This document shows positions 33,869 through 42,478 of a stretch of DNA of 64,000 nucleotides, piece by piece. The notes beneath the pieces are model-generated. The model was not told where the DNA came from, ran no database searches, and worked only from the letters and a program-made list of their open reading frames with translations. A program made the translations under genes and the position numbers. This DNA comes from DATGZH01 sp035297265 (lineage in GTDB: Bacteria > Actinomycetota > Acidimicrobiia > Acidimicrobiales > RAAP-2): NCBI GenBank assembly GCA_035297265.1, contig DATGZH010000064.1:124001-188000 (forward strand), written 5' to 3'. How positions within the stretch are numbered: the stretch's first letter is position 1; every line of letters begins with the position of its first letter.

Positions 33869-35005
33869 ATGAGCGCCCGCGCCGCGCTCGTCGCTGCGCT
33901 GGCCGCCGTCCTGCTCGCCGCGGCCTCCGTCGTGGTGCTCGTCACCAGTAACGGGAGCTCCACCACCCAAGCGCCGTCGTTGCCCAACAGCGCCTCCCTC
34001 CAGGCCCCCGACACCGGTTTCGCCGGCTACAACGCACTGGCCTTCGTGAACGACGTGAGCGCCCGCTGGCGCGTGCCGCGCATCTTGCCGGGTTCACCCA
34101 CCGGTGACGCGGCCACGTGGATCGGCTCGCAGAACGTGGGACAGCCGATCGACTTCGCCCAGGTGGGGACGGTGGAGGACGTGGGCTCCGGGTTCCTCGG
34201 CCAGTCGTCAGCGCGCTCGGCGCGCTACAGCGGCTTCTGGTCCGACAGCGCGGTCGACTACCGGCCCCAACTCATGGGGGCGGTCGCCCCCGGTGACGAG
34301 GTCGAGGCCGAGATGACGAGGCACCCGACCGGGTGGGTCCTCCGGCTGAGCGACCTGACCGCCGGCTGGACCCATGTCGCCGAACCCTCGATGCCGGTGC
34401 CGCAGGGCGCCCAGGTCGCCAGCTGGATCGAGGAGGACCCGAGCCCGGCCGTCATGTCGGGGGCCGACCTGCCCTACCCGAAGATGGACAGCGTGACGTT
34501 CGAGGACATGCGGCTGAACGGCCGCGTCCCGCCGCTCTCGGTCGAGGACGGCGAAGTCCTCCTCAGCCCGAACGGCGTCTACCTCGTCCCCTCCCCGGTC
34601 GTCGACGGGCGGTTCTCGGTGGACCCGGCTCGCGGTTTCCAGCGGCAGTACCTGGCCGACGTGGCGCCCTACGCCTACCTCCTCAACCACCGGCCCGACC
34701 TGTTCAGCCGCTCGACCTACGTCGACGGCCCGCCGGCCGTCCGGCGGACCACGGCGAGCGTCGTGCTCGACACGCTCGGCACGCTCGAGAGCAAGCTGGC
34801 CGGCCAGGCGTGGCCGCCCGACGCCCGCCAGGCGGTCCTCGGCCAGGCGGCGGCGGACGGGCAGCTGGTGACCGACCTCATCCGTTGGCGCGACCAGCGC
34901 TACAAGCAGACCTCGCCGGCGATCACCGCCCTCGTCGCCGACAGCACCCGGTCGCGGCCGGCCGCCGACTTCGCCCGCTACGCGCTCGGCCTGCCGCCGG
35001 GCTGA
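33869..35005 (+). CDS. Membrane-anchored protein with G1 (glutamic) peptidase-like domain
   Basis: 378 residues. Residues 5-26 form an uncleaved or cleavable hydrophobic anchor. Residues 80-215 resemble the eqolisin (family G1) fold: ATWIGSQNVGQPIDFAQVGT (candidate catalytic Gln98), RYSGFWSD, VAPGDEVEAEMT, GWVLRLSDLTAGW, and AQVASWIEEDPSP (candidate catalytic Glu189, W-I-x-E). The order and spacing match those of fungal glutamic peptidases, where Gln and Glu do the hydrolysis. The C-terminal 150 residues (VEDGEVLLSPNGVYLVPSP onward) are unassigned. It is probably an extracytoplasmic acid-type protease, or a binding relative that lost activity. A 13-bp hairpin follows the stop. Confidence 0.65.
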   Translation: MSARAALVAALAAVLLAAASVVVLVTSNGSSTTQAPSLPNSASLQAPDTGFAGYNALAFVNDVSARWRVPRILPGSPTGDAATWIGSQNVGQPIDFAQVGTVEDVGSGFLGQSSARSARYSGFWSDSAVDYRPQLMGAVAPGDEVEAEMTRHPTGWVLRLSDLTAGWTHVAEPSMPVPQGAQVASWIEEDPSPAVMSGADLPYPKMDSVTFEDMRLNGRVPPLSVEDGEVLLSPNGVYLVPSPVVDGRFSVDPARGFQRQYLADVAPYAYLLNHRPDLFSRSTYVDGPPAVRRTTASVVLDTLGTLESKLAGQAWPPDARQAVLGQAAADGQLVTDLIRWRDQRYKQTSPAITALVADSTRSRPAADFARYALGLPPG

Positions 35006-35014
35006 CCGGCGCGA

Positions 35015-35045
35015 CACGGGAGCGGGGTGCTCCCCCGCTCCCGTG
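35015..35045. terminator. Strong hairpin between the G1-like peptidase and beta-helix genes
   Basis: A perfect 13-bp stem (35015-35027 CACGGGAGCGGGG, 35033-35045 CCCCGCTCCCGTG) has a 5-base loop, placed 10 bases after the peptidase stop and 38 bases from the stop of the converging gene. It is a probable bidirectional terminator; no T-run follows. Confidence 0.65.
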
Positions 35046-35083
35046 GCACTGCATGCGGCCGGCCACCGCCGGCGACCGTCGGG

Positions 35084-37204
35084 TCAGGCGGCGCCGATGA
35101 TGTTGTTCACGTGCACGCCGAGGCCGGGCAGGGAACCGCCGAACGCGGCGTCGCCGAAGTTGAAGGTCCCGCCGTCCGCCGCGATCTCCCAGTAGCCCTT
35201 GCCGTCGGGGCTGGAGACGAGGGCCACGACCGGCTGGTTGAGCGTCTTGCCACCCATCCCTCCCCAGTACTTGGCATCGCCGAAGCCGAACACGCCACCG
35301 TCGGCGGCCACGAGCCAGTAGCCCTTGCCGTCCGGCGTGGCGGTGATGTTGACGATCGGCTCGTTCAGCGGCTTGCCGCCCATCGACCCGTAGTAGTGGG
35401 CGTCACCGAAGGCGAAGACGCCACCGTCGAGACCGACCATCCAGTAGCCGCCGCCATCGGGCGTCTCGGCGATGCCGATGATGTTCGAGACCAGCACGCC
35501 GATGCTCGGCAGGTCGCCCTCGTTGGCCAGGCCGAAGGCGTGCACCCCGCCGCTGCTGTCGGCGAGCACGTACCCGTCGCCGGCGGTGTCACTCGCGGCC
35601 GAGACGATGTTGTCGACCACGAGGCCACCGACGCCCGGCAGCGATCCCTTGTACGGGGCGGCGCCGTAGGCGAAGACCCCGCCGTCACCGCCGATGACCC
35701 AGTAGCCGGCACCACCGGGGTCGGCCACGATGTCGACGACGTCATTCAGCGAGATGCCGTCGCCGGTCGGGGACCCGTGGAACGGGGTGTTGAAGGCGTA
35801 GACACCGCCGGTCACGCCGGCCATCAGGTAGGCCGGGGGCGGGTTCGGCACGAGCTCGAAGGCACCGGCGTCACAATCCGCCGCCGACGAGGGCTGGGGC
35901 CGGCTGATGCCCCGCTGGTCCTGCGCCGGGCAGCTGGCCACCGGCTCGACGTTCAGCGCCGGGCTCGTCGGGCTGAGGGCCTCCGTCAGGGTGGGGCCGC
36001 CGTTGTTGGCCAGCCCCCCGACCTCGGGGTCGGTGTTGACCTGGTCGCCGGGCCCGTTGAAGTTGCACGACGTGTCGGCCTCGGGGGCCACCACGTTCCA
36101 CCCCATCGAGGTGATCGTGCCGTACCCGAAGCACTGGTTCGGCGAGATGTAGTTGACGTTCCCCGCGAGCACCGTGCCCTGGATGTCGAGGACGCTGCTG
36201 GAGCTGTTGACGTAGATGCCGCCGCCGTCCTCGAGGGCGTTGTTGCCGGTGATGGTGTCGTTCACCAGGGTGGCGCCGTGGCCGCTCTCGACGGCGAGAC
36301 CGCCGCCGTACTCCAAGGAGACGTTGTTGGCGATCGTGTCGTTGGTGAGGGTTGCCATCGAGTCGTCCTCGATGCCACCACCGTCGTCGTAGTCACGGGC
36401 GAAGTTGTCGTTGACGGTGCTGTTCGTGAGCACCAACGCGCCATTCTCGACCTCGATGCCGCCGCCGCAGTCCGACGTGTTCGAGGCCACCGTGACCTGG
36501 TTGAGCGTGGCCGTCCCTCCATTGGTGTTGAGCGCGCCGCCGCAGTCGTCGGCGGAGTTGCCGCTCAAATTGGAGCCGGTGACGTTGAGCGTCCCGTCGC
36601 TGTAGATGCCGCCACCTCGAGCGTTCGAGCCGGCGGCCACGTTGCCGGTCACGGCGACGTTCGTCATGGTCAAGACGCTGTCGACCTCGATCCCTCCGCC
36701 CGGACCGTTCGATCGTCCGCCCGTGATGGTGAGGCCCGACATCGTGACGGGGCCGGCATTGATGAAGAAGACCTGCGTGCCGTTGGCGCCGCTGATGGTG
36801 GTGTTGCTCTCGCCGTGACCCGTGATCGTGAGGGTGCCGGTGTCCGAGATGTCCAGCCCACCGGTGAGCGGGTTCAAGGTGTTCACCGACGGCGACGGCA
36901 CCGAGAAGAGGATCGTGTCGTTGCTGCCGGCACCGTCGCTGTTGGCGTTGGCGATGGCGTCACGGAGTGCGCAGGTGGTGTTGGCCGGGTTCTCGCAGGT
37001 GGCCGCGGGCACGGTGCCGTTGTCGTCGACGGTGGTGCCCACGTAGTAGGTGTTGGCGACGACGGCCCCCGCCGGGGCGGCGAAGAACAGCGCGGCACTC
37101 GCCATGCCGGTCATGAGCACGGCGGCCGAACCGACGCGCAGGCGTCGGGTGGCGGCCGGATGCCGTCGAGCGGGTCGCGCGGGGTGTTCGGGGTGGTCTG
37201 GCAT
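35084..37204 (-). CDS. Secreted beta-helix protein with C-terminal GYW/DGG/FGD repeats
   Basis: 706 residues from ATG 37204, with AAAGGA nine bases upstream. Residues 1-47 are a long signal peptide. Residues 70-90 hold a CSLREA-like motif (CALRDAIANAN). Residues 90-380 form a right-handed parallel beta-helix rich in Asn, Thr and Gly (SGLTITGG, GGGIEVDS, GNSADDCGGALNTNGG). A choice-of-anchor-like end follows (NGGPTLTEALSPTSPALN, DQRGISRPQ, CDAGAFELVP). Residues 470-706 carry six repeats of about 45 residues of the form GGVFAFGDAHYYGSM then TPDGKGYWLVAADGG. It is probably a cell-surface adhesin or matrix protein. The codons are rich in GTG/GAC, with no sign of foreign origin. Confidence 0.85.
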   Translation of the reverse strand: MPDHPEHPARPARRHPAATRRLRVGSAAVLMTGMASAALFFAAPAGAVVANTYYVGTTVDDNGTVPAATCENPANTTCALRDAIANANSDGAGSNDTILFSVPSPSVNTLNPLTGGLDISDTGTLTITGHGESNTTISGANGTQVFFINAGPVTMSGLTITGGRSNGPGGGIEVDSVLTMTNVAVTGNVAAGSNARGGGIYSDGTLNVTGSNLSGNSADDCGGALNTNGGTATLNQVTVASNTSDCGGGIEVENGALVLTNSTVNDNFARDYDDGGGIEDDSMATLTNDTIANNVSLEYGGGLAVESGHGATLVNDTITGNNALEDGGGIYVNSSSSVLDIQGTVLAGNVNYISPNQCFGYGTITSMGWNVVAPEADTSCNFNGPGDQVNTDPEVGGLANNGGPTLTEALSPTSPALNVEPVASCPAQDQRGISRPQPSSAADCDAGAFELVPNPPPAYLMAGVTGGVYAFNTPFHGSPTGDGISLNDVVDIVADPGGAGYWVIGGDGGVFAYGAAPYKGSLPGVGGLVVDNIVSAASDTAGDGYVLADSSGGVHAFGLANEGDLPSIGVLVSNIIGIAETPDGGGYWMVGLDGGVFAFGDAHYYGSMGGKPLNEPIVNITATPDGKGYWLVAADGGVFGFGDAKYWGGMGGKTLNQPVVALVSSPDGKGYWEIAADGGTFNFGDAAFGGSLPGLGVHVNNIIGAA

Positions 37205-37353
37205 GCGGGGATTCCTTTGCTCGACGGCTAGGTGTTCGGGTTGGTGCGGACCCTACTGGGTCGGGTGGCCGAAATCACCTGCTCAGCACCCCGGACGCCT
37301 CCGAGCCTCCTCGGACCGCCGGCCCGACCGGCCCCAGGCGTGCGCCGCCAGGC

Positions 37354-38436
37354 TCAGCCGGTCGGGGCCAGCTTGGACGTGGCGGCGAGCTCGGCCGCCC
37401 GGCGCAGGTTGTCCAACACCACCTGCCCGAAGCTCTCCATCTTCGGGTTGTCGGCCTCGCCCGAGACCACCCGGGCGTAGCCGCCCTCGAGCACGATGGC
37501 CAGCTTGAAGCGGGCGAGCACGACGTAGTAGTCGATCTCCTCGACGGAGCGGCCGCTCACGGTGGCGTAGTAGTCGAGGATCTGGGTACGTGTCGGCAGG
37601 CCGACCATGTCCACGTAGCCACCGCTCGAGAAGTCGTACCCCTCGTCCGGCCATCCGTTCACCACCCAGCCGAGGTCGAGGAGCGGGTCGCCGATCGTCG
37701 ACATCTCCCAGTCGACCATGGCGGCCAGGCGGGCCGGCGCGCCGTGGCGGAACATGGCGTTGGCGAACTGATAGTCGCCGTGGATGATCCCCGGCTCCCA
37801 GTGGCTGGGCTTGTGCGTGCGCAGCCAGGCCGCCGACTCGTCGAGACCCGGGAGCTCGCGGAACTGGAAGGCGCCCAGGTGGGCCAACCAGCGGTCGACC
37901 TGGCGTTCGTGGAACCCGTCCGGCTTGCCGAAGCCCTCGAGGCCCCGGGCCCGCCAGTCCACCTTGGCCAGCTTGGCGATCCCGTCCACCAGCTGGTAGC
38001 CGAGCCCGTTCCTCGCCTCGAGATCCGTGTCGAACGGGGGCGGCCAGCCGTCGGTGTTCATCGGCGACCACCCGTCGACGAAGCCCATCAGGTAGAAGGA
38101 GGCACCGATGACGCTCTCGTCCTCGCACGCCGCGTAGGCCTCGGGGTGGGGCACGTCCGTGCCGTTCAGGGCGGCGAGGACCCGGTACTCGCGCATCATG
38201 GTCTCGTTGCGCCCCTTCGGGACGACCCGCGGCGGGCGGCGCAGTACGAGCTCGTGCTCCCCCCGCCGGATGAGGAAGATCTCGTTCGAGGCGCCGCCGC
38301 TGACGAACGTGGTCGCCACGGGCTCGCCCTTCCCCGGCAGCTCTTGCTCGTCCATCCAGCGGGCCAGCCGGTCGTGGTCGACCAGCCCGGCCGTGCGCTC
38401 CTCGTCGCTCAGCTCCTGCTCCTCGGTTTCAGCCAC
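37354..38436 (-). CDS. APH-family phosphotransferase (acyl-CoA-pathway type)
   Basis: 360 residues with the kinase-like fold: nucleotide loop FVSGGASNEIFLIRRGEHELVLRRPP, catalytic IIHGDYQFANAMF, and metal-binding MVDWEMSTIGDPLLDLGWV. Together these are typical of the ACAD10/11-like phosphotransferases found in catabolic clusters rather than of antibiotic kinases. In ACAD10/11 such domains phosphorylate 4-hydroxyacyl-CoA, and a similar role is a reasonable inference here because an SDR overlaps its start by 8 bases and an acyl-CoA dehydrogenase is nearby. Confidence 0.87.
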   Translation of the reverse strand: MAETEEQELSDEERTAGLVDHDRLARWMDEQELPGKGEPVATTFVSGGASNEIFLIRRGEHELVLRRPPRVVPKGRNETMMREYRVLAALNGTDVPHPEAYAACEDESVIGASFYLMGFVDGWSPMNTDGWPPPFDTDLEARNGLGYQLVDGIAKLAKVDWRARGLEGFGKPDGFHERQVDRWLAHLGAFQFRELPGLDESAAWLRTHKPSHWEPGIIHGDYQFANAMFRHGAPARLAAMVDWEMSTIGDPLLDLGWVVNGWPDEGYDFSSGGYVDMVGLPTRTQILDYYATVSGRSVEEIDYYVVLARFKLAIVLEGGYARVVSGEADNPKMESFGQVVLDNLRRAAELAATSKLAPTG

Positions 38437-39319
38437 GGACTCCTCCTGTCGCGCCCGGTCCGGGCTCGTCGGCGTAGGGCTCCTCGAAGTAGGAGTCGAT
38501 CAGGGGGGCCAGTCCGTCGAAGAGCTCGGTCGGCGGCTGCTCCGTCGCCGGGTGCGCCACCCGCGAGGCCATGATGCCCTCGCGGGACCGAAGGGCGAAC
38601 ATCGACTCCCGGTGGCCCGAGTACTCCGGGGGCTGGCGGACCATCCAGACGATGCCCTCGGCCGCCACCTCGGACGGCTCCCACTGCGAGTGGTCGGCCC
38701 CCGGGGTATTGGCGATGAACCCCTCGGAGGCCACGGCCACGTCGATACGGAAGCAGTTGCAGGCGATGTGCCACCGCTGCAGCTGCCGGGCGACGTCGAC
38801 GGTCATGCGCTCCAGGCCCACCTTCGAGATCCCGTAGGCCATGAGCGAGGGGTGCGGGAAGAGGGCGGCCACCGAGGAGACGTTCACGATTGATCCGCCG
38901 CCCTGCGACTGCATGGCCGGGACGGCCTGGCGGATGGCGATGATCGGCGCCCGCAGGTTCACCTGGAGGACGAGGTCGTAGCGGTGGAGCGGGATGTCGA
39001 GGTCACCCACGAACGTGATCGCCGCGTTGTTGACGAGGACGTCGAGGCGGCCGAACTCCTCGAGGGTGCGGTCCACCATCGCCACCACCTCGGTGTCGTC
39101 GGCCAGGTTCGTGGGCACGGCGAGGGCCCGGCGACCGGTGGCGGCCACCCGAGCGACGGTCTCGTCGAGCGTGCCCGGCGTCTTCCGGGGCGCCGCCTTC
39201 GTCGAGCGGGCCGCGCAGGCGACGTCGCAGCCGGCCTCGGCCAGGGCCACCGCCGTGGCCGCGCCGACCCCCCGGCTGGCCCCGGTGACGAGCGCCACCT
39301 TCCCCTCGAGGTCGATCAC
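38429..39319 (-). CDS. SDR-family oxidoreductase
   Basis: 296 residues from GTG 39319 (VIDLEGKVALVTGAS), with GAGGTGG upstream; the open frame extends to 39502 but would cover the TetR operator. It contains TGASRGVGAATAVAL, VNNAAITFVGD, VNVSSVAALFPHPSLMAYGISK (Ser, Tyr, Lys), and an unusual C-terminal tail (ATEQPPTELFDGLAPLIDSY). The stop overlaps the phosphotransferase start, so the two form an operon. It is divergent from the TetR gene and is probably repressed by it through the palindrome at 39382-39396. Confidence 0.87.
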   Translation of the reverse strand: MIDLEGKVALVTGASRGVGAATAVALAEAGCDVACAARSTKAAPRKTPGTLDETVARVAATGRRALAVPTNLADDTEVVAMVDRTLEEFGRLDVLVNNAAITFVGDLDIPLHRYDLVLQVNLRAPIIAIRQAVPAMQSQGGGSIVNVSSVAALFPHPSLMAYGISKVGLERMTVDVARQLQRWHIACNCFRIDVAVASEGFIANTPGADHSQWEPSEVAAEGIVWMVRQPPEYSGHRESMFALRSREGIMASRVAHPATEQPPTELFDGLAPLIDSYFEEPYADEPGPGATGGVRG

Positions 39320-39363
39320 GGACCACCACCTCACCCTCGTGCCGGGTCGCTCCCCGCCCGCCC

Positions 39364-39393
39364 TTGGCGGACCAGACGGAGTGTATGTAGGAT
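39364..39393 (+). promoter_or_regulatory. Promoter of the TetR gene giving a near-leaderless transcript
   Basis: TTGGCG (39364-39369) and TAGGAT (39388-39393) are separated by 18 bases. The start point would fall at about 39400, three bases before the ATG at 39403. No ribosome site precedes that ATG, so the mRNA is probably leaderless. Confidence 0.5.
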
Positions 39394-39396
39394 ACA
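39382..39396. promoter_or_regulatory. Palindromic TetR-type operator
   Basis: TGTAT-GTAGG-ATACA is a perfect 5-bp inverted repeat with a 5-base spacer, lying over the -10 element in the 83-base gap between the divergent SDR and TetR genes. The position predicts autorepression and control of the phosphotransferase/SDR operon. It is one of very few AT-rich spots in the window. Confidence 0.6.
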
Positions 39397-39402
39397 GAGA
39401 GT

Positions 39403-40173
39403 ATGGCAACCGGCCGCGAGCCCACCGCCACCCGGGAACGGCCGGGACGGGCGACCGGAGCTGCCGCCCCGCAGCCTGCCGCCACCACCGACGGCCCGCC
39501 ACCCCCGGTCGCCGCCGGCGGCCCCGGACGCCGGGCGGCCCACGTCGAAGACACCAGGCGGGCCCTCCTCGAGGCGGCGAGACAGCTCTTCAGCGAGCGC
39601 GGCTACCAGGCCACCTCGACCGAGGAGATCGTCCAGCGGGCCGGCCTCACCCGGGGCGCCCTGTACCACCACTTCAAGGACAAGGCCGATCTCTTCGAGG
39701 CGGTCTTCTCCGAAGTCGACGACGAGGTCAACCGGACCCTCGTGCGGCGGACCGGCCCGTCGGCCGGGCGCGACCCGTGGGAGCTCTACCAGAAGAACAA
39801 CGAGATCTACCTCGACGCCGCCTCGGGCAACGTGGCCTACCGGCGGATCTGCCTCATCGACGGCCCGGCCGTCTTCGGCTGGGGCCGCTGGTCCGACCGT
39901 CAGCACGCCGAGGGGAGCGTGCGCAAGATCGCCGAGTACGTCCGGGAGGCCATCGACGCCGGGTCCATCGCCGACCAGCCGGTGGCCCCGCTGTCCCAGC
40001 TGCTGGCCGCCCTCGGCCACCAGGCGGTGATGTACATCGCCACGGCCGAGGACCCAGTGGCCGCCCGGCGGCAGATGGGCGAGTGTGTGCAGCGATGCCT
40101 CGAAGGCCTGCGGGTCGGGGATGGGTCCCCGGCGGGCGGGACGACACGAGCAGGGAAGAGAAAGGGGGCCTGA
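39403..40173 (+). CDS. TetR-family transcriptional regulator
   Basis: 256 residues. A long Pro/Ala-rich N-terminal tail (about 45 residues) precedes the helix-turn-helix (TRRALLEAARQLFSERGYQA, TSTEEIVQRAGLTRGALYHHF, KDKADLFEAVF). The C-terminal ligand domain shows GNVAYRRICLIDGPAVFGWG and QLLAALGHQAVMYIA. The ligand is unknown but is probably a CoA ester or small hydrophobic catabolic intermediate, given that the gene is coupled to an acyl-CoA dehydrogenase (TGATG, one-base overlap). A palindrome directly upstream is the probable binding site. Confidence 0.9.
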   Translation: MATGREPTATRERPGRATGAAAPQPAATTDGPPPPVAAGGPGRRAAHVEDTRRALLEAARQLFSERGYQATSTEEIVQRAGLTRGALYHHFKDKADLFEAVFSEVDDEVNRTLVRRTGPSAGRDPWELYQKNNEIYLDAASGNVAYRRICLIDGPAVFGWGRWSDRQHAEGSVRKIAEYVREAIDAGSIADQPVAPLSQLLAALGHQAVMYIATAEDPVAARRQMGECVQRCLEGLRVGDGSPAGGTTRAGKRKGA

Positions 40174-41474
40174 TGGCCTGGGACTTTACGACCGAGCCCG
40201 AATTCCAGGAGAAGCTGGACTGGGCAAAGGAGTTCGTGACCGAGCGGGTCGAGCCGCTCGACCTCCTCTACCCCCACCGCCAGTTCTACCCCCTCGACGA
40301 CGAGCTGCGGCCCATCGTCGACCCGATGAAGCAGGCCGTGCGGGACCACGGGCTCTGGGCCTGTCACCTCGGGCCCGACCTCGGCGGGGAGGGCTACGGC
40401 CAGCTGAAGCTGGCCCTCCTGAACGAGATCCTGGGTGTCTCGTCCTGGGCGCCCATCGTCTTCGGCACCCAGGCCCCCGACACCGGCAACGCCGAGATCA
40501 TCGCCCACTACGGCACCGACGAGCAGAAGGAGCGCTACCTCCAGCCGCTCTTGAACGGCGAGGTGTTCTCCTGTTACTCGATGACCGAGCCCCAGGCGGG
40601 CTCGGACCCCCAGCAGTTCACCTGCCGGGCCGAGCGCGACGGCGACGAGTGGGTCATCAACGGGTGGAAGTGGTTCTCGTCGAACGCCCGCACCGCCTCC
40701 TTCCTCATCGTGATGGTCGTGACGAACCCCGACGTCGCCATCTACCAGGGGGCCTCGATGTTCCTCGTGCCCACCGACACCCCCGGGGTGGACATGGTGC
40801 GCCACGTCGGTCTCGGTGGCGAGCGGAGCGACGAGGGGATGCACGCCCTCATCCACTACGACAACGTCCGGGTGCCGGCCGACGCCCTCCTCGGCGGTGA
40901 GGGCCAGGCCTTCGCCATCGCCCAGACCCGCCTCGGTGGCGGCCGAGTACACCACGCCATGCGCACGGTGGCCACGTGCCAGCGGGCCCTCGACCTCCTG
41001 TGCGAGCGGGTGCTCTCCCGGGAGACCCAGGGCAGCCTGCTCGCCAAGAAGCAGTTCATCCAGGGTGACATCGCCGACTCGTACGCCGAGCTCATGCAGT
41101 TCCGCCTGCTCGTTCTCTACACGGCGTGGGAGATCGACCAGATCGGCGACTACCGGCGCACCCGCAAGAACATCGCGGCCATCAAGGTCCTCACGCCGAA
41201 GGTCCTCCATGACGCGGTGTGGCGTTCCATGCACGCCCACGGGGCCCTCGGGGTCTCCAACGAGATGCCCTTCGCCGGGATGTGGATGTCGGCACCGATC
41301 ATGAGCGTGGTCGACGGGCCGACCGAGGTGCACAAGGTCACCGTGGCGAGGGAGGTCCTGAAGGCCTATTCGCCGTCACCGGGCCTCTGGCCGACGGCGC
41401 ACCTGCCCGCCCAGAAGGAGCTGGCCGAGAAGAAGCTGGCCGCCTGGGTGGAGCAGGTCGTCGGGAACGCCTGA
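40173..41474 (+). CDS. Acyl-CoA dehydrogenase family protein
   Basis: 433 residues from ATG 40173, overlapping the TetR stop by one base, with AAAGGGGG upstream. Key motifs are GPDLGGEGYGQLKLAL, CYSMTEPQAGSDPQQF, VINGWKWFSSNARTASF, IAQTRLGGGRVHHAMRTVATCQRALDL and AHGALGVSNEMPFAGMW, with PTEVHKVTVAREVLKAY at the end. The arrangement resembles ACAD10/11-like dehydrogenases, which partner with phosphotransferases such as the one at 37354-38436. It desaturates an acyl-CoA with FAD, passing electrons to ETF. It is probably under TetR control. Confidence 0.9.
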   Translation: MAWDFTTEPEFQEKLDWAKEFVTERVEPLDLLYPHRQFYPLDDELRPIVDPMKQAVRDHGLWACHLGPDLGGEGYGQLKLALLNEILGVSSWAPIVFGTQAPDTGNAEIIAHYGTDEQKERYLQPLLNGEVFSCYSMTEPQAGSDPQQFTCRAERDGDEWVINGWKWFSSNARTASFLIVMVVTNPDVAIYQGASMFLVPTDTPGVDMVRHVGLGGERSDEGMHALIHYDNVRVPADALLGGEGQAFAIAQTRLGGGRVHHAMRTVATCQRALDLLCERVLSRETQGSLLAKKQFIQGDIADSYAELMQFRLLVLYTAWEIDQIGDYRRTRKNIAAIKVLTPKVLHDAVWRSMHAHGALGVSNEMPFAGMWMSAPIMSVVDGPTEVHKVTVAREVLKAYSPSPGLWPTAHLPAQKELAEKKLAAWVEQVVGNA

Positions 41475-41503
41475 GCGGACCGACACCAAGAAGGAGGAGC
41501 GTC

Positions 41504-42478
41504 ATGCGCGCCGCGGTGTGTGCCGCCTACGGGCCGCCCGAGAACGTCACTGTCGAGGACGTCCCCGACCCGGTGGCCGCCGACGGCCAGGTGGTGGTGG
41601 ACATCACCGCGGCGGCGGTCAACTTCCCCGACGTCCTCATCGTGGCCGACCGCTACCAGTGGCACGCCGAGGTGCCGTTCATCCCGGGCAGCGAGTTCGC
41701 CGGGACCGTGCGCGAGGTGGGCCCGGGCGTCAGCCTGGCCGTGGGCGACCGGGTGATGGGGGCCTCCATGGTCGGGGCCTTCGCCGAGCGCATCGCGGTG
41801 GCCGCCCGCTCCGTCGAGGCGGTGGCCCCATCCGTCGACCTCCGCCTCGCCGCGGCCTTCGGCGTGGCCCACCGCACCGCCTACCACGCCCTCCGCTCGA
41901 TGGCCGACGTGCAGCCGGGCGAGTGGGTCGTGGTGCTCGGGGCGGCCGGCGGCGTGGGGCTGGCCGCCGTCGAGGTGGCCCACCTGCTCGGGGCCAAGGT
42001 GCTCGCCGCCGCCTCGAGCCCCGAGAAGCTGGCGGTCTGCGAGGCCAAGGGGGCCGACGCCCTCGTCAACTACAGCACCGAGGACCTGAAGGAGCGGATC
42101 CGCGAGGTGACCGGGGCCGGGGCCGACGTGGTCGTCGACCCGGTAGGCGGCCCGTTCACCGAGCAGGCCCTCCGCTCGACGCGCTTCGGCGGACGTTTCC
42201 TCACCCTCGGCTTCGCGAGCGGCGAGATCCCGCGCCTGCCGCTCAACCTCGTCCTCCTGAAGGGTCCGATCCTCACCGGCTTCACCCTCGAGGGGTTCAG
42301 CCGCAACCGTCCCGACGACGAGGCCCGGGACCGGCGTGAGCTCCTCGAGCTCCTGGCCGAAGGCAAGCTTGTGCCCCACATCTCGGCGAGCTACCCCCTC
42401 GAGGGCTCGCCGGACGCGCTCCGCCAGGTGGCCGAGCGGCGGGCCACCGGGAAGGTGCTCGTCGAGCCGGGCGGTTAG
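41504..42478 (+). CDS. NADPH:quinone oxidoreductase-like (MDR zinc-free family)
   Basis: 324 residues from ATG 41504, with an AAGGAGGAG ribosome site. It has RAAVCAAYGPPENVTVEDVP, VNFPDVLIVADRYQW, PGSEFAGTVREVGPGV, the NADPH-binding VVVLGAAGGVGLAAVEVAHLLGA, and VDPVGGPFTEQALRS. It lacks zinc ligands, as expected for quinone or enoyl reductases of the medium-chain family. It may reduce a quinone or enoyl compound. It is probably the last gene of the TetR-ACAD operon; its stop overlaps that of the converging AIM24 gene. Confidence 0.88.
   Translation: MRAAVCAAYGPPENVTVEDVPDPVAADGQVVVDITAAAVNFPDVLIVADRYQWHAEVPFIPGSEFAGTVREVGPGVSLAVGDRVMGASMVGAFAERIAVAARSVEAVAPSVDLRLAAAFGVAHRTAYHALRSMADVQPGEWVVVLGAAGGVGLAAVEVAHLLGAKVLAAASSPEKLAVCEAKGADALVNYSTEDLKERIREVTGAGADVVVDPVGGPFTEQALRSTRFGGRFLTLGFASGEIPRLPLNLVLLKGPILTGFTLEGFSRNRPDDEARDRRELLELLAEGKLVPHISASYPLEGSPDALRQVAERRATGKVLVEPGG

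Noticed and set aside
35027..37231. 734-codon plus-strand frame opposite the beta-helix gene
   Set aside because: Antisense shadow with low-complexity Val/Asp/Arg composition. The minus-strand protein has a signal peptide, repeats and a ribosome site.
37354..38436. Aminoglycoside resistance kinase
   Set aside because: It has the APH fold, but its sequence and linkage to SDR and acyl-CoA dehydrogenase genes fit the metabolic ACAD10/11-type phosphotransferases better.
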